Below, piece after piece: positions 42,969 to 51,761 of a DNA stretch of 64,000 bases (position 1 is the first letter of the stretch; every line of letters begins with the position of its first letter). The stretch is from Desulfovibrio sp. JY. GTDB taxonomy: Bacteria; Desulfobacterota; Desulfovibrionia; Desulfovibrionales; Desulfovibrionaceae. A model generated the notes under the pieces. That model did not search any database. It was not told the DNA's origin and was given only the letters and a program-made list of their open reading frames with translations. Position numbers and translations under genes: made by a program. Location: positions 3,977,501-4,041,500 of the forward strand of contig CP082962.1 in the NCBI GenBank assembly GCA_021730285.1, given 5' to 3'.

Positions 42969-43116
42969 GACCGGCCGCCACGGAAAAAACGCCGCAAAGA
43001 GAAAAGGGTCATACCCGGCGTCCTATACGACAAACCGGCGACAATTCGCAATGCGGCGCTCTCGCGGCCTCTTTGCCCCTTGCCGCCGCATCCGCCCGTT
43101 TGATAAAGCCACGACC

Positions 43117-44235
43117 ATGAACCAGGAACGCCGCATTTTCTACTCCGCCTTTTTGCTCATCATACTGGCCGCCGCCTTGTACCTGGCCTATATCGTGTTG
43201 CGGCCCTTTCTCGACATCCTGATCATCGGCGTGGTCCTGTCGGCGCTTTTCCGGCCGGTGCATCGCCGCATCGACGCCCTTTGCGGCAAACGGCCCACGG
43301 TGTCGGCGCTCGTCACCACGTGCCTCATCTTCACCTGCCTCATCATTCCGGTTTTTTTCTTCCTGGGCTCGCTCGTGACCCAGGGGGTGCAGTCGGTCAA
43401 CGCCCTGCAGGCCCATCTTTCCACGATGGACTTCAACGCGTTTTTCACCCACGAGGCCGTGGCGCCCTATCTGGACTGGGTCCAGAAACATATGCCGTTT
43501 CTGGACGTGAAGAAACTGGCGCTTCGGGCCGATCTGCTGTCCATCTCCAAGAATGCCGGCCAAATTCTGCTCAACAGCGGCACGACCATCATCGGCAACG
43601 TCTTCGTCCTGACGATGAACTTCGTCATCCTCATCTTCGTGCTGTTTTTCCTGATCCGCGACGGCGAGGCCATGCTCGCGCGGGTGCGCTACCTGCTCCC
43701 CCTGTCGACCGACCAGGAGGACCGGATTTTCCGCCAACTCGACGACGTGGCCAAGTCGGTCATCCTCGGCGCGTTCCTCATCGCCCTGGCCCAGGGGGCG
43801 GCCGGCGGCCTCGGGCTCTTCATCGTCGGCATCCAGCCTTTTTTCTGGGGCTGCATGATGGGGTTCGCCTCGCTTATTCCGGTGGTCGGCACGGCCATCA
43901 TCTGGCTGCCCGTATCCATATACCTCATCGTGACCGGCCAGTGGCAATGGGGCGTTTTTCTCATCGCCTGGGGCGCGCTGGTGGTCTCCAGCATCGATTC
44001 GATCATCCGGCCGATCCTCATGCGCAACCGGTCCAAGATGTCTACTTTCTGGGTGTTTCTGGCCATTATCGGCGGCATCAAGTTCTTCGGGGCGCTCGGC
44101 ATCCTCTACGGCCCGCTGGTGCTGGGGTTCGCCATGGTGATGCTGTCGCTTTACGCCGAGGATTACAGCCACGTGCTCAACGACCGCAACCTGGGCAACG
44201 CGTGCGAATCGGCCCCACCGCTCAACGCCAAATAA
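43117..44235 (+). CDS. AI-2E family permease (PerM/YdiK type)
   Basis: 372 residues with eight membrane segments in the family order, including LRPFLDILIIGVVLSALFRPVH (in parts) at the start, a cytoplasmic/extracytoplasmic amphipathic middle, and the conserved GFASLIPVVGTAIIWLP and SIIRPILMRNRS blocks. Members export autoinducer 2 or act as Na+/H+ antiporters; sequence alone does not decide. ATG at 43117; no good SD is seen. Confidence 0.85.
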   Translation: MNQERRIFYSAFLLIILAAALYLAYIVLRPFLDILIIGVVLSALFRPVHRRIDALCGKRPTVSALVTTCLIFTCLIIPVFFFLGSLVTQGVQSVNALQAHLSTMDFNAFFTHEAVAPYLDWVQKHMPFLDVKKLALRADLLSISKNAGQILLNSGTTIIGNVFVLTMNFVILIFVLFFLIRDGEAMLARVRYLLPLSTDQEDRIFRQLDDVAKSVILGAFLIALAQGAAGGLGLFIVGIQPFFWGCMMGFASLIPVVGTAIIWLPVSIYLIVTGQWQWGVFLIAWGALVVSSIDSIIRPILMRNRSKMSTFWVFLAIIGGIKFFGALGILYGPLVLGFAMVMLSLYAEDYSHVLNDRNLGNACESAPPLNAK

Positions 44236-44257
44236 AAAGCCCCCCTTTCGGAGGGCT
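44233..44257 (-). terminator. Rho-independent terminator after rubredoxin
   Basis: On the minus strand AGCCCTCC and GGGGGGCT form an 8-bp stem (one G-U pair) with a GAAA loop, followed by TTTTTATTT. It lies 42 bases after the rubredoxin stop and overlaps the permease stop codon on the other strand. Confidence 0.85.
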
Positions 44258-44298
44258 CGATCGCCGATTCCGGGCGGCCCCGACGGACCGCCCGTTCC

Positions 44299-44514
44299 TC
44301 AGACGGGACACTCCACACCCTTGGTCGACCCGGGGCCGGCCAGAGGCCGAAAGCACTTCTTCCCCGCGCCGCAGACCGGGCATTTCCAATCGTCCGGCAA
44401 ATCCTCGAACCTGGTTCCGGCCGGGATTTTGCCTTTGCGATCGCCCTTGTCGGGATTGTAAATGTAGCCGCAATTGGTGGTCTGGCACTGCCACATTTCT
44501 TCCGGCGCAGCCAT
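44299..44514 (-). CDS. Rubredoxin with C-x4-C first ligand pair
   Basis: 71 residues. The iron site is formed by C10 and C15 (separated by four residues instead of two) and by C45-P-V-C48-G. The typical [10 protein letters not shown] and [19 protein letters not shown] are present. A C-x4-C first loop is known from Desulfovibrio type II rubredoxins. It also has two extra Cys (54, 69) in a longer tail. It is an electron carrier, likely donor to rubrerythrin encoded upstream. SD: AAAGGAG. Confidence 0.92.
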   Translation of the reverse strand: MAAPEEMWQCQTTNCGYIYNPDKGDRKGKIPAGTRFEDLPDDWKCPVCGAGKKCFRPLAGPGSTKGVECPV

Positions 44515-44545
44515 GGGGTGCTCCTTTAGAAGAGAGTAGGACGAT

Positions 44546-44702
44546 GCGAGAGGGGAAACCCTTTAAAAAGGGTTCTCCCCTCTCGCGCTCTCCCCTTCCT
44601 AAAGTTTATAACGTGGCACAGCTTATCAGCAACACATTATTATAAAAGTCTTTTGAAAGGGGGCCCGGGGGGAAACTTTTCTTCAGAAAAGTTTCCCCCC
44701 GG
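44546..44702 (+). repeat. Composite two-hairpin element (A copy 3 + B copy 4)
   Basis: Family A hairpin 44546-44586, a 78-base AT-rich spacer beginning ctctccccttcctaaa and ending aaaagtcttttgaaaggg, and family B hairpin 44665-44702 (17-bp arm CCGGGGGGAAACTTTTC). It fills the space between rubrerythrin (stop 44710) and rubredoxin, and would form in their shared transcript. Confidence 0.85.
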
Positions 44703-44709
44703 TTCATCC

Positions 44710-45204
44710 TCAGTCGACCTTGAAAAAAGCCTTGGCCAGGGCCTGGCAGACCGGGCACTTGTCCGGCACGGAACCGGCGACGGTGTAGCCGCACACGGAG
44801 CAGACGTACCAGTCCTGATCCGGGAAGCCGGCCACGTCCTTGGCCGCCTCGGAATACAGCTTGGCATGCAGTTCCTCGACGGCGTTGGCGAAGGTGAAGC
44901 CGCGCTCGGCGGCCTTGTTACCCTCGGCCTTGGCGTCCTCGATCATGCCCGGATACATGCTCTTGAACTCATGGGTTTCACCGGCAATGGCGTCCTTCAG
45001 GTTGGCGGCCGTGTCGCCGATGCCGTCCATGTTGCGAAGATGGGTGTGGGCGTGGACGGTCTCGGCGGCGGCAGCGGCCTTGAAAAGCTTGGCCACGCCG
45101 ATATGACCTTCCTTCTCGGCCTGGGCAGCGTAGGCGAGGTACTTGCGGTTAGCCTGGGATTCGCCGGCAAAAGCTTCCTTGAGATCTTCGAGGGTCTTAC
45201 TCAT
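44710..45204 (-). CDS. rbr: Rubrerythrin
   Basis: 164-residue peroxide reductase. The N-terminal diiron four-helix bundle has the E-x-x-H-type motifs AGESQANRKY, ETVHAHTHL and AGETHEFKSMYPGM, EELHAKLY. The C-terminal rubredoxin-like Fe(Cys)4 site is CSVCGY and CPVC. It reduces H2O2 to water using rubredoxin electrons, an oxygen defence of anaerobes. ATG 45204 has AAAAGGAG. It lies 25 bases after perR in the same unit. Confidence 0.96.
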   Translation of the reverse strand: MSKTLEDLKEAFAGESQANRKYLAYAAQAEKEGHIGVAKLFKAAAAAETVHAHTHLRNMDGIGDTAANLKDAIAGETHEFKSMYPGMIEDAKAEGNKAAERGFTFANAVEELHAKLYSEAAKDVAGFPDQDWYVCSVCGYTVAGSVPDKCPVCQALAKAFFKVD

Positions 45205-45228
45205 CGTTACGTTCTCCTTTTAGAGGAT

Positions 45229-45669
45229 TCAGTTTTGTTTGACAGGTTGCATCTTGCACAGACACTTGCGACACACGCCGCGCACCAGCACCTGGGCGTC
45301 ACGCGCCTGTCCCCAGTCGGCAACCGACTCGGGCAGGTCGTCCAGCCCGGCGCCGGGCATGGAAAAATCCTCGATGGACCCGCAGCACAAGCACACCAGG
45401 TGGTGATGCGGCGTCACATCGCCGTCGAAACGCCCCTCCTCCCCCCTGCCCGGGACCCGCGTCACCAGCCCGCGCGCCTCGAACGAGGCCAGGGTCCGGT
45501 AGACGGTGTCGAGGGATATGGCCGGGGCCTCGGCACGCACCCTCCGCCACACCGTCTCGGCCGACGGATGGTCCTTGGCCTCCGCCATGGCCTTGTATAC
45601 CAGATATCTCTGGTTGGTAAACTTCAGGCCGCTTTTGGCGAAGAGTTGCTTGAGGGTTTCAATCGACAT
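45229..45669 (-). CDS. perR: PerR-like Fur family peroxide regulator
   Basis: 146 residues. Winged helix with SGLKFTNQRYLVYKAM and ISLDTVYRTLASFEARGLV, the metal site HHHLVCLCCG, and structural zinc pairs CLCC and CRKC. Order perR-rbr-rubredoxin is the usual peroxide response set of sulfate reducers, pointing to PerR rather than Fur or Zur. The ATG at 45669 is preferred over an upstream frame that would run through the promoter. Confidence 0.88.
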   Translation of the reverse strand: MSIETLKQLFAKSGLKFTNQRYLVYKAMAEAKDHPSAETVWRRVRAEAPAISLDTVYRTLASFEARGLVTRVPGRGEEGRFDGDVTPHHHLVCLCCGSIEDFSMPGAGLDDLPESVADWGQARDAQVLVRGVCRKCLCKMQPVKQN

Positions 45670-45692
45670 AGTTTTTATTCCTAGTTGCTTTT

Positions 45693-45727
45693 GATTCCTA
45701 TTTAGAGAATCCACCCTGACCCGTCAA
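45693..45727 (-). promoter_or_regulatory. perR promoter and overlapping dyad (possible PerR operator)
   Basis: On the minus strand TTGACG (45722-45727), a 17-base spacer and TAAATA (45699-45704). A dyad GATTC-N9-GAATC (45693-45711) covers the -10 region, as expected for autorepression. Only the outer 5 bp are symmetrical, so the operator is tentative. Confidence 0.55.
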
Positions 45728-45760
45728 GACGTTTTTTTGAGGGGAAGCAGGGGAATGGGC

Positions 45761-45787
45761 GGGGGGACCCCCCCCCAAAAAAAAAAC
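45761..45787. repeat. Homopolymer block G6-A-C9-A11
   Basis: Six G, one A, nine C and eleven A in a row, followed by ctttcaagg. The order matches a collapsed family B element. It lies upstream of the perR promoter. Confidence 0.8.
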
Positions 45788-45870
45788 TTTCAAGGAATAC
45801 AACAGTAAAACTGAAGAGTGGCGTTGGCCTCGGCTTTATGGGAACTGAAGCGGTAGGGGAAAAATTTCCT

Positions 45871-46584
45871 TTACCGCCACCACAGCCGGCCCGACCGCCA
45901 CAGCCCACCGAGGGTCAAGGGCCGGCCGCGAGCGCTTTTGCGGGCCAGATAGAGAAAGAGGTAGGCGGCGGAATAGGCGTCGCCCAGGGCGTCGTGGGCG
46001 GCAAAGGGCGGCAGGCCGTAGCGCCGGCAAAGCGACGCCAGGTCGAAATGCATCCGCTCGAAATCGCCCTGCCCGCCCGGCCCCATCTGCCGCTTCTCCT
46101 CATAGGCAAGGGCAAGGCGCAGGGTATCGATGCAGGGCGCGGCCAGTTCCCCGCCGAAATAGCGACGGCTGGCGGCATTGAAAAAAGCCATGTCCAGTTC
46201 CACGTGATGCCCGACGACAATGGCCGGTCCCAGAAAATCCAGAAAAGCGGCCAAGGCCTCGGCGGTCTCCGGAGCGTCGGCCAGGGCGGCGTCTGTGAGG
46301 CCGTGGATGAGCGAGGCGTCGCGGGGCACGTCGCGGGACGGACGCACCAGGGTGAAAAAAGTCTCCCCGGGGAGAAGGGTCAGCCCGCGCAGCCGCACCG
46401 CGCCGATGGCCACCATGGCGTGGCGACGGGGATCGAAGCCGGTCAGTTCCGTATCCACGGCCACAAAGGACAAGTCCTCGAGAAGCGCCGTGCGGTCGCG
46501 GCCGGGCTGGGCGCGCAGGTGGGCGGCCAGGGGCGCGGCGATCGGGCGCGAGCCGAAGGGCCAGGGAAAGCCCGGACGTCTCAT
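45871..46584 (-). CDS. DEDDh 3'-5' exonuclease (DnaQ/PolC-like)
   Basis: 237 residues. ExoI motif FVAVDTELTGFDP (D-x-E), ExoII VVGHHVELDMAFFN and ExoIII HDALGDAYSAA are all present with the His of the DEDDh group. It resembles the polC-epsilon-like exonucleases that accompany DUF294 proteins. Its start overlaps the stop of the cNMP/CBS/DUF294 gene by ATGA. Substrate unknown: nucleotides or small RNA/DNA. Confidence 0.85.
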   Translation of the reverse strand: MRRPGFPWPFGSRPIAAPLAAHLRAQPGRDRTALLEDLSFVAVDTELTGFDPRRHAMVAIGAVRLRGLTLLPGETFFTLVRPSRDVPRDASLIHGLTDAALADAPETAEALAAFLDFLGPAIVVGHHVELDMAFFNAASRRYFGGELAAPCIDTLRLALAYEEKRQMGPGGQGDFERMHFDLASLCRRYGLPPFAAHDALGDAYSAAYLFLYLARKSARGRPLTLGGLWRSGRLWWR

Positions 46585-48452
46585 GGCCGCCACCGCGGCT
46601 CGCAAAGGGCCAGGCGCAGCCCTTCCACGGCGGCGAACGCGGCCCGACAGCCATGGCGGCGGCGCGGGGAAAGGGTTTCGGGGCGCGGCTCGCCGTGTCG
46701 CTCCCCCGGGATATCGCCGGCGGCGAGCAGCCAGCCCAGCCGTTCGCCCTCGAAGAAGATCAAAGCCTCCCGGGCCGCCCGACATATCGTTTCCGGCAGA
46801 TGCCCGCCCTGCTCCAGGCATTCCAGGCGGGCCAGGGTGCCTGTCTCGCCGATTCCCTCGACCAGGGCGGCAAGGCGCGCCATGGCGACGAGGGGACGCG
46901 AGCCCCGGGCGGCCAGATCGAAGATCGGGGCGAAGCTGCCGTCACGTTCCATGAGACGTCCCTGGTAAATGCCAAGCGGCGCGGGATGGGCGGTCAGTTC
47001 GGCCAGCAGCCGCAGGAAGATTTCCCGGGGCAACCCGGGCGCGACCGGCTCCGGCCCATCCGCGCCGCCGGGGCCGGTAGCGGCGACAACGCGCGCGTCG
47101 AACGCTTCCAGGCTTCCCTCCAGGGTGAGCGGATCACCGTCGCCGCGCAAGGCCGCCGGGTCCACGCCCAGGCACAGGCCGGTCGTGGGCGTACGCAGAC
47201 CGCAGGCGGCAAGTTCCTCTTCGAGCAGGGGAACAAAAGCCGCCAGATAGGTCCTGGCCGCCCGGGCGATGATGGGGTCCCCGCCGTCCTCGGCGACAAC
47301 GGCCAGGGCCAAACCGGCGTCCGGCAGCATTTCCCGACGCCCGGCCGCGCCGTAGGCCAGCCAGCGACAGCGGGCCGGAGGCGGACCGCACGTTTTTTCA
47401 AGGATGGCGAGCAGCCGGGTGAGCACCCGTTCGGCCAGAAGCGCCACGATGCCGCCCACTGCTATGGCCGTGGCGCCCCGGGCCGTGAGCGCGGCGGCCA
47501 GCGGCCGTATTCCCCGGCACAGGGCCCGCAGGTCGGCCGCGTCCCCGGCCCGGCCCACGGCGCGCAGCAAGGCCATGGGGGACCGGCCGTGGGACAGGAG
47601 CAGGTCGCTGGCCGTGACCATGCCGACGGGGTTGCCGTCCACGGTCACCAGCAAATGGCGGAATCCCTCGCCGGTCATGCGGATAAGGGCGTCGAAGCAG
47701 GGCGCGTCGGCATCGATGGCGGTCACGGGCGCGGACATGAGCGTTTCCACGGGGGCCGAAAGGGCGATGCCCCGGGCCACGGCCCGGCGCAGGTCCCGAT
47801 CGGTGACAATGCCGATAACCGCCCCCGAAGCCTCGCGCACGAGCACCGACCCGACCCGGCCCTCTTCCATGACCCCGGCCGCTCGGCGCAAATCCGTGCC
47901 GCGCGCCACGCAAACCAGACCGTGGGAAGCCACCTCCCCGGCCCGCCGGGTGAAAAGATAATCCCCATCGTCGCGCCCGGGACAGGCCGCCTCCCGGCGC
48001 GGACGCTCGAGCCCGGCCGCCCGGGACAGGGCGTCGCCGAAGTAGGCGGCCACCCGGGGATGACGGCGGGCCAGGGCAACGAAGGCCGCCCGGGGCAGGC
48101 GCACCAGAAACGTATCCTCCAAGGCGCGGACTTCGCAGGCCTGGCCCGGGCCGCCAAGGTCCGCCGGCAGGCCGAAACATTCCCCTTCCCCGCGCACATC
48201 GCCCGGCGCATCGGGCCACGAGCAAACAGTCCCGGCCGGCGCGGACAGGCGCACCCCGCCGCGCTGGACGCAGCAGACCCAGTCCAGGGCCTCCTCCGGG
48301 CCGGAAATTCGCTCGTTTTCCAGATAAAAAGCCACCTGGCTGCCGGCGGCCAGGGCGGCGAGCTCGGCCGGAGGGATGGCGTCAAAAGGCGGCACCGTGG
48401 CCAAAAATGCCGCCACGGCCTCGGGTTGGCGGGAAGGATCGCGTGCCTGCAT
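46581..48452 (-). CDS. cNMP-binding, CBS-pair, DUF294 nucleotidyltransferase-like protein
   Basis: 623 residues. Cyclic-nucleotide-binding-like domain (about 15-135), a pair of CBS domains (about 155-285: GSVLVREASGAVIGIVTDRDL, HLLVTVDGNPVGMVTASDL in parts), then a DUF294 region (350-470) where the usual nucleotidyltransferase G-S-x-x-R-x-E appears as G-A-A-G-R-R-E, and a DUF294 C-terminal substrate-binding domain. In such proteins the domain is thought to modify or regulate a partner, often the neighbouring solute symporter. The ATG at 48452 starts 10 bases after the second DUF294 gene. Confidence 0.82.
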   Translation of the reverse strand: MQARDPSRQPEAVAAFLATVPPFDAIPPAELAALAAGSQVAFYLENERISGPEEALDWVCCVQRGGVRLSAPAGTVCSWPDAPGDVRGEGECFGLPADLGGPGQACEVRALEDTFLVRLPRAAFVALARRHPRVAAYFGDALSRAAGLERPRREAACPGRDDGDYLFTRRAGEVASHGLVCVARGTDLRRAAGVMEEGRVGSVLVREASGAVIGIVTDRDLRRAVARGIALSAPVETLMSAPVTAIDADAPCFDALIRMTGEGFRHLLVTVDGNPVGMVTASDLLLSHGRSPMALLRAVGRAGDAADLRALCRGIRPLAAALTARGATAIAVGGIVALLAERVLTRLLAILEKTCGPPPARCRWLAYGAAGRREMLPDAGLALAVVAEDGGDPIIARAARTYLAAFVPLLEEELAACGLRTPTTGLCLGVDPAALRGDGDPLTLEGSLEAFDARVVAATGPGGADGPEPVAPGLPREIFLRLLAELTAHPAPLGIYQGRLMERDGSFAPIFDLAARGSRPLVAMARLAALVEGIGETGTLARLECLEQGGHLPETICRAAREALIFFEGERLGWLLAAGDIPGERHGEPRPETLSPRRRHGCRAAFAAVEGLRLALCEPRWRP

Positions 48453-48462
48453 AGGTGCTCCG

Positions 48463-49521
48463 TCAGGTGAGGGCGTGAAGGCTGAAATGGTGTTCGAGAA
48501 TCGCGACAAGCCGGTCCAGGGCGGCAAGGTCCTCGCGCAGCCGCTCCTTGTCCGGATCGGCAAGCCTTGCCAGGTCGAGGCAGTTATCCGGCGTGCGTCC
48601 GCCGGCAGAGGCGGCCGTCTGCACGCCAAGGCGCAGGGACTGGATATGCCCGAAAGCCTGCCGCAGCCGCTCGGCCAACTCGTCGCCGAAGTGGCCACGC
48701 CCGGCCAGGCCGGCAATCCGGGCCACGGTTTCCGTCTCGGTAAGCCCCGCGTCCAGGGCCAGCGCCTTCATGCCGAGCACCAGCGGATAGACGGCCTGGC
48801 GCTTGAGGTCCATGGTCGCGTGCCCCAGGCCGAACCGCTTCAGGGGCAGATGGCCGGGCAGATGGGCCGGCGGCCCGAATCCCAGGGCCTCGCGGGCCAA
48901 AAGACGCGTGAGAAGCGGCGCTTCGGCCAGACGGCGGCGCAGATGGCCGGAGACGGCATCGGCCAGCCCGGAATCACCGGCCACAGGGCGCAGATCGGCC
49001 AGCAGCGAGACAAGCAGCACGGCCGCGGCATCGGGCCGATCGACGGCGGCATCGATGACCTCGCGCCAGCCGGCCAGGGCCCTGCGCCAGTCGGGATTGG
49101 CGGCCATGATGCCCTTGGGACACGGCGGCATGCCGGCGGCTTCCAGAATTTCCGCCAGCCGCCCGGCAAAGACCGCGAAGGCACTCTCTTCCCCTTCTTC
49201 GCCAAGGATCAGCGCATTGTCCTGGTCCGTGGCCAGAAACTGCTCCCGGCGGCCCTGGCTGCCGAGTACGACCAGGGCATAGCCGCCAGCAGGCGCATCC
49301 GGCCCGTCCCGGGCCATCCAGGCGGCCCGAGCCAGCAACCGGTCGTACAACCCGCTCGCCAGCCGGCCGGTTTCCAGGGCATCATCATCCCCCGCACGCG
49401 TGGCCACCAGCCCACGGATTTCGCCTAAAAGTTCTTCCAACGCCTTCGGGGTCGCCGCCGTGTCCAGTCGCCCGACCAATTGCCGCGCCGCTCCGGCAAC
49501 GCCCGGTTCCAACATTTCCAC
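48463..49521 (-). CDS. Second DUF294 nucleotidyltransferase-like protein
   Basis: 352 residues. Nucleotidyltransferase core with VVLGSQGRREQFLATDQDNALI, the intact G-S-x-G-R-x-E-x-x-x-x-x-D-x-D motif, followed by the all-helical DUF294 C-terminal domain (GFGPPAHLPGHLPLKRFGLG...). Unlike its neighbour it has no sensory domains. The start is GTG at 49521, six to seven bases after AAGGAGG; ATG 49515 would be too far. The pair may act as a split sensor plus enzyme, since the motif is canonical only here. Confidence 0.82.
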   Translation of the reverse strand: MEMLEPGVAGAARQLVGRLDTAATPKALEELLGEIRGLVATRAGDDDALETGRLASGLYDRLLARAAWMARDGPDAPAGGYALVVLGSQGRREQFLATDQDNALILGEEGEESAFAVFAGRLAEILEAAGMPPCPKGIMAANPDWRRALAGWREVIDAAVDRPDAAAVLLVSLLADLRPVAGDSGLADAVSGHLRRRLAEAPLLTRLLAREALGFGPPAHLPGHLPLKRFGLGHATMDLKRQAVYPLVLGMKALALDAGLTETETVARIAGLAGRGHFGDELAERLRQAFGHIQSLRLGVQTAASAGGRTPDNCLDLARLADPDKERLREDLAALDRLVAILEHHFSLHALT

Positions 49522-49547
49522 AACCGCCCTCCTTCCCCCTTGAGGGG

Positions 49548-49626
49548 GCCGGGGGAAATTCCCCCGGCGGGGTCCAGGGGTGCGCCCCTGGCAGGGTGGG
49601 TTTGGGAGGGGCGAGGCCCCTCCCAA
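49548..49626. repeat. Three consecutive hairpins after the symporter gene
   Basis: GCCGGGGG/CCCCCGGC (49548-49568), CCAGGGG/CCCCTGG (49574-49591) and TTGGGAGGGG/CCCCTCCCAA (49602-49626). They fill the spacer between the symporter stop and the DUF294 start on the minus strand. No T-tract follows on the transcribed strand. Confidence 0.7.
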
Positions 49627-49630
49627 CGTT

Positions 49631-51178
49631 TTATTCAGCGCCGACGCCGAGGTAGTTGCGCAGTTGCTGGGCGTCGTAGAGGGAACGGGCCTTGGCGTCC
49701 GGGACCAGCACCGAACCCAGCCAGCCGGCGGCAAAAGCCAGGGGCATGGAGATGAGCGCCGGATTTTTCCAGGGAAAGATCGGCGCGGGGTTGCCGAACA
49801 CGCTCACCCAGACTGTCGGGGACAGCACGATGAGCACGACGGAGGTCACGGTGCCGGTGACGATGCTGGCCACCGCACCGCTGGTGCTGGTGCCCTTCCA
49901 GAAGATGGACAGGAGCAGGGCCGGGAAGTTGGCGCTGGCCGCGATGGCAAAGGCAAGTCCCACCATGAAGGCCACGTTTTGTCCCTTGAAGGCCAGGCCG
50001 AGCAGGATGGCCACGATGCCAAGGCCGACCGTCGCCCGCTTGGCCACCTTCACCTCGTCCTCCTCGGAGGACCGGCCGGAGCGCAGCACGTTGACGTACA
50101 GGTCGTGGGACAACGTCGTGGCCCCGGCCAGCGTCAGGCCGGCCACCACAGCCAGAATGGTGGCGAAGGCCACGGCCGCGATGAAGCCGAGGAAGACCGT
50201 GCCCCCCGTGACCTCGGCCAGAAGCAGCGCCGCCATGTTGCCGCCCTTGTCCACGGAGCCGATCATGTCGCGGCCGACCAGCACCATGGCGGCAAAGCCG
50301 ATGATGAAGGTGAGCACGTAGAAGTAGCCGATGAGCCCGGTGGCGTAGAACACGGATTTGCGGGCGGTCTTGGCGTCGGGCACGGTGTAGAAGCGCATGA
50401 GGATGTGCGGCAGGCCGGCCGTGCCGAACATGAGCGCAAGGCCGAGCGACAGGGCGTCCAGGGGATTGGCCACCAGACCGCCGGGATTGAGCACATTGTC
50501 GCCATAGGTCTTGGCCGCGGCGTCAAAAAGGGCGGTCACGTCGAAGCCGAAGCGGGACAGCGCCATGCCGACCATGACCGTGGCTCCAGCCAGAAGCAGC
50601 ATGGCCTTTATGATCTGCACCCAGGTGGTGGCCAGCATGCCGCCGAAAAGCACGTAGGCGATCATGACCGCGCCCACGGCGATGATGGCCGTTTCGTAGG
50701 GCAGGCCGAACATCATCTTGATAAGCATGCCCGAGCCCACCATCTGGGCAATGAGGTAAAAGCAGACGGTCAGCAGCGATCCGATGGACGCGGCGATGCG
50801 GATGGGCTTTTGGGAAAGCCGGTAGGCCACCACGTCGGCGAAGGTGTACTTGCCGAGGTTGCGCAGGGGTTCGGCGATCAGGAACATGATGATGGGCCAG
50901 CCGACGAGAAAACCGATGGAGTAGATGAGCCCGTCGTAGCCCTTGAGCGACACCAGCCCGGCGATGCCGAGAAACGAGGCGGCGGACATGTAGTCCCCCG
51001 CCAGGGCCATACCGTTCTGCCAGCCCGTGACCGAGCGGCCGGCGGCGTAGAACTGGGAGGCGCTACGGCTCTTTTTGGCCGCAAACCAGGTGATGGCCAG
51101 CGTTCCCAGGATGAAGACGAAAAAAAACGCGATGGATGTGGCGTTTGGCTGTCCGATGGTCGTGGCGAAGGTGTTCAT
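49631..51178 (-). CDS. Sodium:solute symporter, ActP (acetate permease) type
   Basis: 515 residues, about 13 membrane helices. The SSS signature appears as FFAAGRS-like FYAAGRSVTGWQNGMALAGDYMSAASFLGIAG (in parts) and GGMLATTWVQIIKA. Close in character to ActP/MctC transporters for acetate, propionate or pyruvate. Its start overlaps the DUF485 stop by ATGA, as in the yjcH-actP pair. The downstream DUF294 and exonuclease genes recur with such symporters. Confidence 0.9.
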   Translation of the reverse strand: MNTFATTIGQPNATSIAFFFVFILGTLAITWFAAKKSRSASQFYAAGRSVTGWQNGMALAGDYMSAASFLGIAGLVSLKGYDGLIYSIGFLVGWPIIMFLIAEPLRNLGKYTFADVVAYRLSQKPIRIAASIGSLLTVCFYLIAQMVGSGMLIKMMFGLPYETAIIAVGAVMIAYVLFGGMLATTWVQIIKAMLLLAGATVMVGMALSRFGFDVTALFDAAAKTYGDNVLNPGGLVANPLDALSLGLALMFGTAGLPHILMRFYTVPDAKTARKSVFYATGLIGYFYVLTFIIGFAAMVLVGRDMIGSVDKGGNMAALLLAEVTGGTVFLGFIAAVAFATILAVVAGLTLAGATTLSHDLYVNVLRSGRSSEEDEVKVAKRATVGLGIVAILLGLAFKGQNVAFMVGLAFAIAASANFPALLLSIFWKGTSTSGAVASIVTGTVTSVVLIVLSPTVWVSVFGNPAPIFPWKNPALISMPLAFAAGWLGSVLVPDAKARSLYDAQQLRNYLGVGAE

Positions 51179-51486
51179 TCCCGGTTCTCCCGCATGGCGT
51201 GTTTGAGGCTTTCCACGTCCGTGTCGTAATCGTCGTTGGCCCAGCGCACGTAAATGCCGGTCAAAAGCCAGGAGACGATAATGACGCCGAGGCCGACCGG
51301 AATGCCGACAGTCATATGCGCGCCGACACGGGCGGCAAAGAGATCGGGACGGAAGGCCAGGATGGCGATGAAACCATAGTAGATCGCGAGCATGATCGCG
51401 GTAAGCGTGAGCGAAACGCTCCAACGCTTGCGCACCAGGGCGGAAAACCGGTTGTCGCGTGTGGGGTCGGCCGTTGGTGTGTGCAT
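51175..51486 (-). CDS. DUF485 small membrane protein (YjcH-like)
   Basis: 103 residues, two membrane helices (about 26-46 and 60-82) with RFSALVRKRWSVSLTLTAIML at the start and GIYVRWANDDYD after the second helix, the family signature. It is the usual partner of ActP-type symporters. ATG 51486 has AAGGAG. Confidence 0.9.
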   Translation of the reverse strand: MHTPTADPTRDNRFSALVRKRWSVSLTLTAIMLAIYYGFIAILAFRPDLFAARVGAHMTVGIPVGLGVIIVSWLLTGIYVRWANDDYDTDVESLKHAMRENRE

Positions 51487-51761
51487 GGGAATCTCCTTGC
51501 CGCCGGCGGTCGGCCGGGCCTTCTCGTGTCCGGGGCGACGGGGATCGCCGCCCTTCCCGGCCGCCGCAAACGGACGCGGCAACGCGGGATGAGGCCGTCG
51601 TAAGCGGCCCGCACGGGAAAACGCACGCGGATTTCGACGGACGGCGACAATGCGCCGAGGAATGGTGAACGGCAGGAGAACACGACCGAACGCCGCTTGC
51701 CGGCCCCAACGGACCGTTTACCGAGGAAATGAGGAGAACGGAGCGTAACGAAAAAAAAAGT
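51487..51761. other. Upstream region of the DUF485-symporter operon
   Basis: 275 bases without a credible gene. It should contain the operon promoter, but I could not pick a convincing sigma-70 or sigma-54 site. A run of nine A precedes the composite repeat. Confidence 0.4.
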
